A stretch of 25,846 bases of DNA, taken from contig JBIOJM010000125.1 in NCBI GenBank assembly GCA_044450785.1, positions 1 through 25,846 of the forward strand, written 5' to 3'. Both the position numbers and the translations under genes were made by a program. This stretch comes from JBIOJM01 sp044450785. Lineage in GTDB: Bacteria > Planctomycetota > Planctomycetia > Isosphaerales > Isosphaeraceae. Shown in pieces: positions 8,101 to 14,201 of this stretch. Under the pieces are notes generated by a model. It did not search any database. It saw only the letters and a program-made list of their open reading frames with translations, and was not told where the DNA came from. How positions within the stretch are numbered: the first letter of the stretch is position 1; every line of letters begins with the position of its first letter.

Positions 8101-10772
8101 GCGATTTGATCGTCCGCAACGCCGGCGATGGCACGATCTCGGTGTTCCGCGCGAATGGGACCGGCTGGTTCCTGCCGCGGATCGATCTGCCGGTCGGGCT
8201 CGGCGCCTCGGACGTGCAGGTGGCCGACCTCCAGCAGAATGGCCGGCTCGACATCGTCTATACCGACAGGCTCGCGGGCGAGGTCGGCGTCATCGAGAAC
8301 CTGGGAGGGGGATTGTTCGCGTCCCCCGTGCTTTATCGCGCCGGCCCGGGGCCGTACGGCGTCACCGGGACGGCCAACCCATCCCCGGTCTCGAGCCTGG
8401 AGGGAACGACGAGCGTTGCCGTCGGGACGTTCACGACAGGTGGTTTTCCCTCGCTCGTCGCGCTGGACCCGGGCTCGAACACCTTCGGCCTCCTCTCAGG
8501 CCTGGGGGGTGACCGCTTCTCCAATCCGACCTCCTTCCCAACGTCGACCACCGGGCTGGTGGTCCGCGCCATCGACTTCAACGGCAACGGCCTGACCGGA
8601 CTGGCCATCCTCAGCCCCGACGGACTCTTCATCTACCGCAGTGATGGCCAGGGCGGCTTCCTCCCGCCGGCGGAGCTCAATGTTGGTTTCGAACCCAATG
8701 GACTGACGGTCGCGGACTTGAACGGTGACGGCAAGCCCGACTTACTCGTCAGCAACCCCTTGGGCGACGTGCTGGTCCTGGTCGGGAACGGCGACGGCAC
8801 GTTCCAGCCCGTCCAGAACCTCGACCAACAAGTCGCGCTGGGGGTCTACGCCCCCAACGGCAACACCCCGGCCGCGTTCATCTTCGCCGATCAGCTCACG
8901 GATCAGCTCGTCGTTCAAACCGTCGGCGGTGTCACGAGTGTCCTGGGAGATGCGTCGACCGGGCTGGTATCCCCGGGCGCGGTGAAACTGGCGGACCTCA
9001 ACAACAACGGGATCCTTGACCTGATCGTTGCCAACAGCGGCAGCAACAACGTGCTGGTCTACCCGGGGCTGGGGAATGGGGCCTTCGCTCCAGCCTTGAA
9101 CAACGGTCACGGCTTTTTCACGGGCACCAACCCGGCGGGGATCACCGTCGCCGATGTCAACGGCGACGGCCGGCCCGACCTGATCATCGCCAACAAGGGA
9201 TCCAACGACGTCTCCATCCTGATCAACGTCAAGGTGGGCAATAGCTTCACCTTCGTGCCGGGGCCACGGCTCCAAGCCGGCGTCGGGCCGGTTTCGACGG
9301 TGGTCGCTGATGTCTTCGGCAACGGCGTGTCCGACCTCGTGGTCGCCAACAGCGGCTCGAACAACGTTTGGCTGCTGCAGGGCATCGGCAACGGCTTCTT
9401 CAACGACCAAAACCCGACGATCTATTCCGTGGGCACCAACCCGGATGCGCTCTTCGTCGGCCAGTTCACCGGTGGTTCGGGTCAAGAACTGGTGACCGTC
9501 AACTCGGGTTCCAACAACCTGACGTTGATTTCCTCGTTAGGATCCGGGTCGCCTCAAATGCAGTCGATCTCGAGTGGAGGCGTCGATCCCATCGCGGCCT
9601 TCGCAGTGGATCTCACGGGAAATGGTGTGGACAGCCTGGTGGTCGCCAACAATGGCGACGGACATATCTCGCTGCTCACGGCTGGTGACAACGGGCTCGC
9701 CCTTTCGTCGGTGCTGTCATCCTCCGGACTTCCCAATCCCTCCGGGCTGGCGCTGGCCAGCTTCGGCGGCGGGAATCTGGAATTTTACGCGACGACCGAG
9801 GGCGAACAATCCGCCACCCTTCTTGGGTTTCAGCTCGAAGAGAGCGGGGCAGGGGCAGTCTCTTCGCTTTCGTCAGCGATTTCGCCCGGGGGCTCGGCTC
9901 AACTTCTCAGCTTGAACGAGACGTCGCTTGCACTGATCGGCACTCTTTTGACGATCACGCTCGACTCGCAGAGCGAGAGCGAGCAGTCGGCTGAGGGCTC
10001 GGCCGCTCAGGTTGCATCGGCCGGGCCTGGCGCGGCCGGCCAGAGCCTGGTCGGGCCGAACCATCCTTCGGAAGAGGCCGAGGACTTTGCCGACTTCTCC
10101 GCGCCGCCCGCGGCCAATGCCGCGACCGCGCTGTCCTGGGCTCGATACGTCACGGGCGTGGATCAAGCGATCGAGAAACTGCGCAACGAGGCGGATCATC
10201 GCCTGCTCCAGGAGGAACAACCGGCGAAGGCTCAAGAACCCGGCACAACCCTCCTCGAGGAGGATGGCGGTGCCCGACAGACGGACTCGGCCACGTCCCT
10301 GGACCTGGAACCGACCGTATCGGGAGCGAGTCACCGATCCGAAACCGGACCGGATCGATGGGACGTCATCGACGCGGCGATCGGATCGTTGGGACAAGAG
10401 GAGGCCACCTCGTATCGATCGCTCCTTCCCATCACCGTGGGGAGCACGGTCACACGATCAACCACTCCCGTTTCTCAGCTCGTCGAGCTGAACGGTCGCG
10501 AGCAGCGGTTCCCCCGGCTCGATGACGATCCCTCGCAACGCGTCGAGATCCAGGTTTCGAGGGCAGCCGCCTTGGCGGCGATCCTGGCAACGGCAGGCAA
10601 GGTCCTGGAGAGCAGCCGATCGAAGCGATCGGTCCCCCGCCTCGCAGCAGGCTCCTCGCCCGCACACGAAGCCTCGTGGAAGGGTATGAGCCGCCGTGGT
10701 GGTCATCCGGGCAATCATGAGTCCGATCGCTGCCAATCTCGGCGAGCATCGACGCCTCGCAAGAAATGGTAA
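5106..10772 (+). CDS. Giant FG-GAP/VCBS-repeat exported protein with LEPR-XLL-type N-terminus
   Basis: A 1,888-residue protein, probably extracellular or surface-attached. The basic N-terminus leads to WLEARVLLSA (about 35-44), which fits the planctomycete LEPR-XLL motif found at the start of large exported proteins; no ordinary signal peptide is evident. Residues about 55-160 resemble a pre-peptidase C-terminal (PPC) beta domain. From about 175 to 1530 come at least 20 FG-GAP/VCBS units, each with a D-x-N-G-D/N-G-x-x-D-L calcium-loop-like motif and a GNGDGTF turn, consistent with integrin-like beta-propellers. The last 350 residues lack repeats, are acidic and Ser/Ala-rich, and end in a basic tail (STPRKKW). 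No membrane anchor is visible. The ATG follows GAGG at suitable distance. Binding or adhesion is plausible but unproven. Confidence 0.9.
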   Translation: MFHRKSCRVVRKPVPNRRESFRCPRSTWSSGTIWLEARVLLSASPLSPSVMSGAAPIAIGSAVSGNLAVGGGDFYEIQPGSDGRLIAQTHAVSDGLQLRLSIYDGQGNLLVQSDGQSSGRLDPLIDQHVAAGADFLEVQSLSGSGTYSLSTSLIPSSDPFQSLVLPPNFQGTGYAPIAAGDFTNNGILDIVAPDGVHLGTGDGTFQAPSATGALADPTLSPSAIAVGEFNGDHNLDVAVALAGTDSISISLGNGDGTFQPASMYGLPIAGAPDAIVAGDFTGNGITDLAVAVAGTGGATDDVVVLMGNGDGTFTALAPIPVGLGPVSIAAGDFAHDGLIDLAVADINSGDVTILSNQGGGNFTATQTIVLPPGSTPTSIVAGDFGTGNLDLAVTDSSTSAVDILRGNGHGTFQTQPVTTIGVGYNPFSIVAGDFGNGHLDLAVADANSNDVSVLLGNGDETFQAARQMATGSGPIALVAGDFNGDGRLDVATGDYYTNEITVLLGKGDGSFDEPPANAVGNSAAALATGDFTGNGNLGVAVVNQGSDSVTILPGNGDGTFQQPLTVTLPQGSGATSIVAADFNNDGRTDLAVTDSSLNEVSILLGNGDGTFQSSTIPVTGGPYAIAAGDFGNGHIDLAVVDRSFSTITILMGNGDGTFRSLKPIQLGDPNNPPFPDAIVVGNFNGDKNLDLAVAEPFTDSVTVLLGNGDGTFNQGSTISFGESFPFVPQNIALATGDFRNNGLTDLAVVSSNFYYGDTLDVLLGNGDGTFQAPQGPTAISLGSGVYPIGIVAGHFTNNGILDLATADSSGGGTDDYSVYLGNGDGTFQAPTQFTLGGTGYSTALVTGDFAGNGRTDLAITQTSPDNVYVRLSNGDGSFSSPSVIDLVRPETPLVADLNGDGAPDVSVVDAAGNILYRAGRPGEPGSFAPPVTVNPGDPSRAIAFVSTDLGSLLASVDANDDFISFFALRSTGFVKVSYLATGSQPAQILSADLSGDGQSDLIVRNAGDGTISVFRANGTGWFLPRIDLPVGLGASDVQVADLQQNGRLDIVYTDRLAGEVGVIENLGGGLFASPVLYRAGPGPYGVTGTANPSPVSSLEGTTSVAVGTFTTGGFPSLVALDPGSNTFGLLSGLGGDRFSNPTSFPTSTTGLVVRAIDFNGNGLTGLAILSPDGLFIYRSDGQGGFLPPAELNVGFEPNGLTVADLNGDGKPDLLVSNPLGDVLVLVGNGDGTFQPVQNLDQQVALGVYAPNGNTPAAFIFADQLTDQLVVQTVGGVTSVLGDASTGLVSPGAVKLADLNNNGILDLIVANSGSNNVLVYPGLGNGAFAPALNNGHGFFTGTNPAGITVADVNGDGRPDLIIANKGSNDVSILINVKVGNSFTFVPGPRLQAGVGPVSTVVADVFGNGVSDLVVANSGSNNVWLLQGIGNGFFNDQNPTIYSVGTNPDALFVGQFTGGSGQELVTVNSGSNNLTLISSLGSGSPQMQSISSGGVDPIAAFAVDLTGNGVDSLVVANNGDGHISLLTAGDNGLALSSVLSSSGLPNPSGLALASFGGGNLEFYATTEGEQSATLLGFQLEESGAGAVSSLSSAISPGGSAQLLSLNETSLALIGTLLTITLDSQSESEQSAEGSAAQVASAGPGAAGQSLVGPNHPSEEAEDFADFSAPPAANAATALSWARYVTGVDQAIEKLRNEADHRLLQEEQPAKAQEPGTTLLEEDGGARQTDSATSLDLEPTVSGASHRSETGPDRWDVIDAAIGSLGQEEATSYRSLLPITVGSTVTRSTTPVSQLVELNGREQRFPRLDDDPSQRVEIQVSRAAALAAILATAGKVLESSRSKRSVPRLAAGSSPAHEASWKGMSRRGGHPGNHESDRCQSRRASTPRKKW
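5630..9690 (+). repeat. Tandem FG-GAP/VCBS coding repeat array
   Basis: About 4 kb of imperfect tandem repeats with a typical period near 200 bases. Each unit contains a variant of 'ggcgacttcaacggcgac' and of 'ggcaacggcgacggcacgtt'. DNA identity is highest among the central units (about 5850-7620), suggesting recent duplication or gene conversion there; later units have drifted. Long open frames on the opposite strand (for example 5559-8057) are by-products of this repeat composition. Confidence 0.85.
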
Positions 10773-10798
10773 CGACGAGCCCGTGCAAGACCAACGTT

Positions 10799-11044
10799 TC
10801 ACCGCGCCGGGCTGAAGGCGCCCCGCGTGGCGAACGCCACCGGCAGGGCCTCCAGGCCATGCAGCACCAGTCCCGGCCACCGGAGCAGGGTCGCCGGCGG
10901 GACGGCCAGATGCAAGTCCGGCAATCGCCGGAGCAGCGTATTGATCGCGATCTGGCCCTCGAGGCGGGCCAGCGGCGCACCCAGGCAATAATGAACGCCG
11001 AGCCCGAACGCCAGGTGCCCGTTGGGCTCCCGCGCAAGGTCCAG
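10799..11044 (-). pseudogene. Cytochrome P450 C-terminal remnant
   Basis: The minus strand encodes the end of a P450: LDLAREPNGHLAFGLG, then VHYCLGAPLARLE, then a typical last stretch (LLRRLPDLHLA, GLVLHGLEALPV) and a stop at 10799. FGLGVHYCLG is the haem-binding motif F-G-x-G-x-H-x-C-x-G with its cysteine ligand. A full bacterial P450 has about 400 residues; only about 80 remain. The recognisable homology stops at about 11044, just before the sigma factor promoter, and the oxygen-binding I helix and ExxR motif are absent. The fragment cannot be a working enzyme. It is likely left over from a deletion or rearrangement joined to the sigma factor gene. Confidence 0.82.
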
Positions 11045-11108
11045 CTGTAAGAAAACACGCTGCTCCGACGACCTATTAAATAGATAGCTCAAGCCATCGG
11101 AGCGAAGC

Positions 11109-11675
11109 ATGCCGGACTGGCAGGAGATCTTCAGTCGGGACGGGAAGGCTGTTTGGCAGACAGCCTACCGGCTCCTGGGAAACCGAGCCGATGCCGATGA
11201 TTGCTTTCAGGAGGCGTTCCTCGCCGCCCTGGAGGTGTCTCGGCGCGAGGACGTACGGCACTGGCGGGGCTTGCTTCAGCGCCTGGCCGCCGCCCGCGCC
11301 GTGGATCGCCTCCGCCAGCGGCACCGGCAGGCCGACCGCCAACAAACCGCCGACTGGGATAACCTCGCCGGGCACGAGCCGGCGCCTTCCCAGGCCGCCC
11401 TGGACGCGGAGCTGTCCGAGCGTCTCCGTGCAGCCCTGGGCCGGCTCCCGCCGAAACAGGCCGAGGTTTTTTGCCTTCATTGCCTGGAGGGCTGGAGCTA
11501 TCAGGAGGTCGCCAGTCACCTGGCGCTCTCGATCGACTCCGTCGGTGTGCTCGTCCACCGGGCACGGAAGCGGTTGCGTCAAGTGCTGGACGTGCATTTC
11601 GAGGTCCCGCGCGCCGCGGGGTGCGATCCGGCCTCGGGCTCGGGGCCGATCAGTCCCCAAAAGGAACGCTCATGA
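11109..11675 (+). CDS. ECF-type RNA polymerase sigma factor
   Basis: A 188-residue sigma-70 family regulator that should direct RNA polymerase to its own promoter class. Region 2 spans about 14-72 (AYRLLGNRADADDCFQEAFL, with the DxDD-like core-binding helix). Region 4 spans about 104-160 (LGRLPPKQAEVFCLHCLEGW, then YQEVASHLALSIDSVGVLVH and RARKRLRQVL, the helix-turn-helix that contacts the -35). Region 3 is absent, as expected for ECF factors. The start is set by GGAGCGA (11099-11105) just before ATG 11109. The stop TGA lies inside the ATGATG that begins the next gene, so the two are translationally coupled and the neighbour is the likely partner. The C-terminal 28 residues are a Pro/Gly-rich tail. 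Confidence 0.92.
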   Translation: MPDWQEIFSRDGKAVWQTAYRLLGNRADADDCFQEAFLAALEVSRREDVRHWRGLLQRLAAARAVDRLRQRHRQADRQQTADWDNLAGHEPAPSQAALDAELSERLRAALGRLPPKQAEVFCLHCLEGWSYQEVASHLALSIDSVGVLVHRARKRLRQVLDVHFEVPRAAGCDPASGSGPISPQKERS

Positions 11676-12892
11676 TGACCATCCCACCGCCGTCTTCCCC
11701 CGATGACTCCCTTGCCCGCGCGGAAGCTGCCCTCAGGCGGGCTCCCGTGCCGGAGGGGCCGTCGGACGAGACGGTTGCCCGGACCCTGGCTGCCCTGCGG
11801 GCGAAAGCCGGGCCGGACATCACCCTTTTCCCCAGGAGGAGAACGATGCTAACGGCGATCAAGATTGCGGCTGCGGTCCTGGCGGCCGCGGGCGGGTTGT
11901 TTTACTTTGCATTCGTCCCCTCGGCGGAGGCAACGATCAAGTTCGCCGAGGTGGCGCAGAAGCTGCGCGACGCCCACACCCTCGCCTACCGCACGACCAC
12001 GGAATCCCCTGATCTCAAGGCACCGATGAAGATGCGGCTCCTCTTCAAGGAGCCGAGCCTGTTCCGTACCGAGGTGGACGGCGGCATTGTCACCATCGTC
12101 GACGGCAGCCAGGGTAAACAACTGATGCTCGACCCGGCCGCCAAGACCGCCCTGCTGCTGGAAGGCAAGGCCCCGAAGGCGCCCTCTGGCCCCGCCGCCG
12201 CTGTCGGGTTAATGGAGAACCTGCGACAGCTCACCGAGGGCGACGCCAAGCTCGTGGGCGACAAGTTGATCGGCGACGTTCGGGTGCGTGGCTTCCTGGT
12301 CAAGAAGTTCGGGATGGAGATGACCATCTGGGTCGACCCGGGGACGCGGCTCCCCGTGCGCATTGAGTCCTCGAACCGCATCCAGGGGAAAGAGATCCGG
12401 GTTACGCTTACCGACTTTCAGATTGACCCCAAGGTTGATGAGGCCCTATTCCGGATCGAACCGCCCACGGGCTACTCGCTCCAGAGAGCGGAGTCGACCA
12501 TGCTCGAGATGGACGAGAAAGCTTTCTTGAACCCCGAAAAGGCGGCCGTGGCCATGCTCCGCAACTTCGCCGAGAAGACCGGCGGCACCTTCCCGAAACG
12601 GCTCGACGACCTGACCGAAGTCGATCAGGTGTTCCGGATGAAGCTGAAGCTCGGTGTGCTCCCGGATGCCGAGACGATCCGGGTCGCTCAATCCCTGATC
12701 CGGTTCGTGATGGCCACGCAACCGCTCAAGGGAGGCTTTGGCTACAGGTCCGACGGGGTCAAGCTCGGCGATGCTGAGAAGATCCTCTTCTGGTACCGCC
12801 CCGAAGGGGCCGCCAACTACCGGGTGATCCACGGCGACCTGCACGTGGCGGACGTGACCGCCGACAGGCTCCCGGAGAAACCGAAGCCGTGA
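11672..12892 (+). CDS. Membrane-anchored LolA-like protein coupled to the ECF sigma factor
   Basis: A 406-residue protein with a short cytoplasmic N-terminus (residues 1-58, including DETVARTLAALRAKAG), one membrane helix (about 60-82, TAIKIAAAVLAAAGGLFYFA) and a large periplasmic part. Residues about 85-270 resemble the LolA/LolB or DUF2092 beta fold (AHTLAYRTTT, MKMRLLFKEPSLFR, WVDPGTRLPVRIE, DEALFRIEPPTGY). The last 130 residues are not recognised. The start overlaps the sigma factor stop (ATGA) and AAGGAA lies upstream. By position and topology it may act as an anti-sigma or sensor protein, but no classical anti-sigma zinc finger is present, so this is inference. A second strong ribosome site, AGGAGG at 11834-11839, precedes in-frame ATG 11846 (residue 59) exactly at the membrane helix, so a shorter form is possible. 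Confidence 0.8.
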   Translation: MMTIPPPSSPDDSLARAEAALRRAPVPEGPSDETVARTLAALRAKAGPDITLFPRRRTMLTAIKIAAAVLAAAGGLFYFAFVPSAEATIKFAEVAQKLRDAHTLAYRTTTESPDLKAPMKMRLLFKEPSLFRTEVDGGIVTIVDGSQGKQLMLDPAAKTALLLEGKAPKAPSGPAAAVGLMENLRQLTEGDAKLVGDKLIGDVRVRGFLVKKFGMEMTIWVDPGTRLPVRIESSNRIQGKEIRVTLTDFQIDPKVDEALFRIEPPTGYSLQRAESTMLEMDEKAFLNPEKAAVAMLRNFAEKTGGTFPKRLDDLTEVDQVFRMKLKLGVLPDAETIRVAQSLIRFVMATQPLKGGFGYRSDGVKLGDAEKILFWYRPEGAANYRVIHGDLHVADVTADRLPEKPKP

Positions 12893-12980
12893 CCTCGGGC
12901 CCCGGTTGGTCCGGCCTTGGTCCAGCGCCCGACTCAACGAGCGAAGGGGTTGAACCCAAAGCGGGCGTCGAGCCTTGGGA

Positions 12981-13010
12981 GCAGAAACGGGGACGGAGCC
13001 AGGACAGCAA
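12981..13010 (+). repeat. Possible transposase-associated repeat remnant
   Basis: The stretch containing 'aaacggggacggagcc' resembles the end sequences that accompany REP-associated (Y1) transposases in some genomes. A decayed transposase tail of that family lies about 1 kb away (13981-14201). This rests on recall of motif style, with no second copy found in the window. Confidence 0.2.
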
Positions 13011-13157
13011 ACACCGACCCGAAGGTCGCTGGCAAGACCCTCTCGTCGTTGTTCGCTCCGGCCCTTAAAATGCCGGCTCTCCCAGCCATCCTCTTGCTGA
13101 ATGGCACTCCAACATTTACTTAACAAAACGCCCAGTGTGCCTTCCGTGTAGGGGCGG

Positions 13158-13658
13158 CTATCGCGTCAGCTTCCTGACGATCCGTTCATGCCGCGGGTAG
13201 AGCTGCAGAAGCTGTCCCCGGGCCGGCATCTCGAAGTCGGCGAAATCGAAACCGGGAGCGACGGTACATCCGACAAGCGCATAAGGCCCCGGAGCATCGA
13301 CCGTGGCCCCGAACCAACAGCCCGCCGCGACGACGGCTTGGAGGGATTCCCCCTCCTCGAGGCGGCGCCCCAGCTTGATCGTGGAATAGTCGCCCGCGGG
13401 ATCGAGGACATGCACCGTCAACGACGAGCCATCGTAGAAATGCCAGATCTCGTCCTGCTTGAGGCGATGCAGCGCGGAGAAGTCGGTTGCCTCCAGCAGA
13501 AAGTAGATGGCCGTCGAGAACGCGCGGTCGCCGGGGAACCGCTCCGGCAGACCGGCCCGGGGGATGACTTCTTGGGACCGGTAGGTCTCTCGAAAGAAGC
13601 CGCCCTCCGGATGGCGGAGCAGTCGCAAGCCTTCGACCCAATGCCGGGCGTCAGCCAT
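13158..13658 (-). CDS. DUF985 / cupin_5 family protein
   Basis: A 166-residue single-domain cupin. Visible family features are HWVEGLRLLRHPEGGFFRET near the start, IYFLLEATDFSALHRLKQDE in the middle, then IWHFYDGSSLTVHVLDPAGD, and GCTVAPGFDFADFEM near the end. The HRLKQDEIWHFY part matches the conserved core with candidate metal- or sugar-binding His and Glu. The biochemical role of this family is not established. I chose ATG 13658 (MADARHW) because GAGGGAG lies about seven bases upstream; an in-frame ATG at 13697 adds 13 unlikely residues. Its start overlaps the stop of an agmatinase-like remnant, suggesting it was once the second gene of an operon whose first gene is now broken. Confidence 0.88.
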   Translation of the reverse strand: MADARHWVEGLRLLRHPEGGFFRETYRSQEVIPRAGLPERFPGDRAFSTAIYFLLEATDFSALHRLKQDEIWHFYDGSSLTVHVLDPAGDYSTIKLGRRLEEGESLQAVVAAGCWFGATVDAPGPYALVGCTVAPGFDFADFEMPARGQLLQLYPRHERIVRKLTR

Positions 13659-13845
13659 GGGGGACTCCCTCAAGAGGCTTTGCTCCGCGCGCCGCACGCC
13701 CTTCCGCTACCAAGAAGACGACATCGACCATCTTTTGAGCCCCCGCCAGGGCTGTCATCGTTGCCGCGTCAAATGGAGGTGAGACCTCGACCACGTCACC
13801 GCAGATGACGTCCAACCGCACCCGACCGGATGCCGTCTCCGCACT
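13651..13845 (-). pseudogene. Agmatinase/ureohydrolase C-terminal remnant
   Basis: Reading the minus strand from about 13812 to 13651 gives RLDVICGDVVEVSPPFD followed by AATMTALAGAQKMVDVVFLVAEG, and a stop overlapping the DUF985 start. This is the characteristic C-terminal end of agmatinase/arginase-family enzymes (D-[IV]-V-E-[VI]-x-P-P-x-D, then T-A-x-x-A). The same frame has a stop at 13846-13848, and the metal-binding core is missing upstream. About 60 of roughly 300 residues survive, so it cannot be active. The family call rests on the motif alone. Confidence 0.72.
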
Positions 13846-13980
13846 CTATCGCTGGGGAAGACGCCGTGCAAGCAGCCGGCCGAGGGGAAAGGAAACGACG
13901 ACCAATGAGCACAACTGTGGCGTTGGAGCAGTCTGTGGGCGAGAATGCAGGGAGATGATGCGACCGAGGTATTGTGATCG

Positions 13981-14201
13981 CCTTGGCCGGTGGAATGCTC
14001 AGCGGACTGGACCGATCGGGTCAATGCCTCGCTGACCTCGAAGGAACTTGGGCGCATGCGGGTGAACATCGAGCGAAGCCGGCCTCACGGCGAAGCCAAC
14101 TGAGCCAGGAGACGGTAAGTCAACCATGCTTGGAACACACCGTTTGTCCAGAGGGCCAGCCGCCAAGACGGAGCAAGCCCGTGTCCCGGATGGAAAACTA
14201 G
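13981..14201 (+). pseudogene. REP-associated (Y1, IS200-like) transposase C-terminal remnant
   Basis: Frame 1 reads PWPVECSADWTDRVNASLTS, then KELGRMRVNIERSRPHGEAN, to a TGA at 14101-14103. After a one-base shift the frame that overlaps there continues with ETVSQPCLEHTVCPEGQPPR and RSK. Together they match the usual C-terminal layout of TnpA_REP/RAYT proteins: W-P-V, D-W-x-x-x-V-N, L-T-x-x-E-L, R-x-S-x-x-R-G-R-P-x-G, then T-x-x-x-L-G-L-E-x-T-x-R-P-x-G-R-P. The catalytic HUH and tyrosine region is missing upstream, so this is a dead fragment. Its last 76 bases overlap the start of the PHP-like gene. Confidence 0.65.

Noticed and set aside
10450..11058. 202-codon minus-strand frame overlapping the P450 tail
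   Set aside because: It reads the P450 remnant in the wrong frame and runs antisense into the FG-GAP gene.
13159..14125. CRISPR array or tRNA in the gene-poor stretch
   Set aside because: No regularly spaced repeats and no cloverleaf pattern were found; gene remnants account for most of the stretch.
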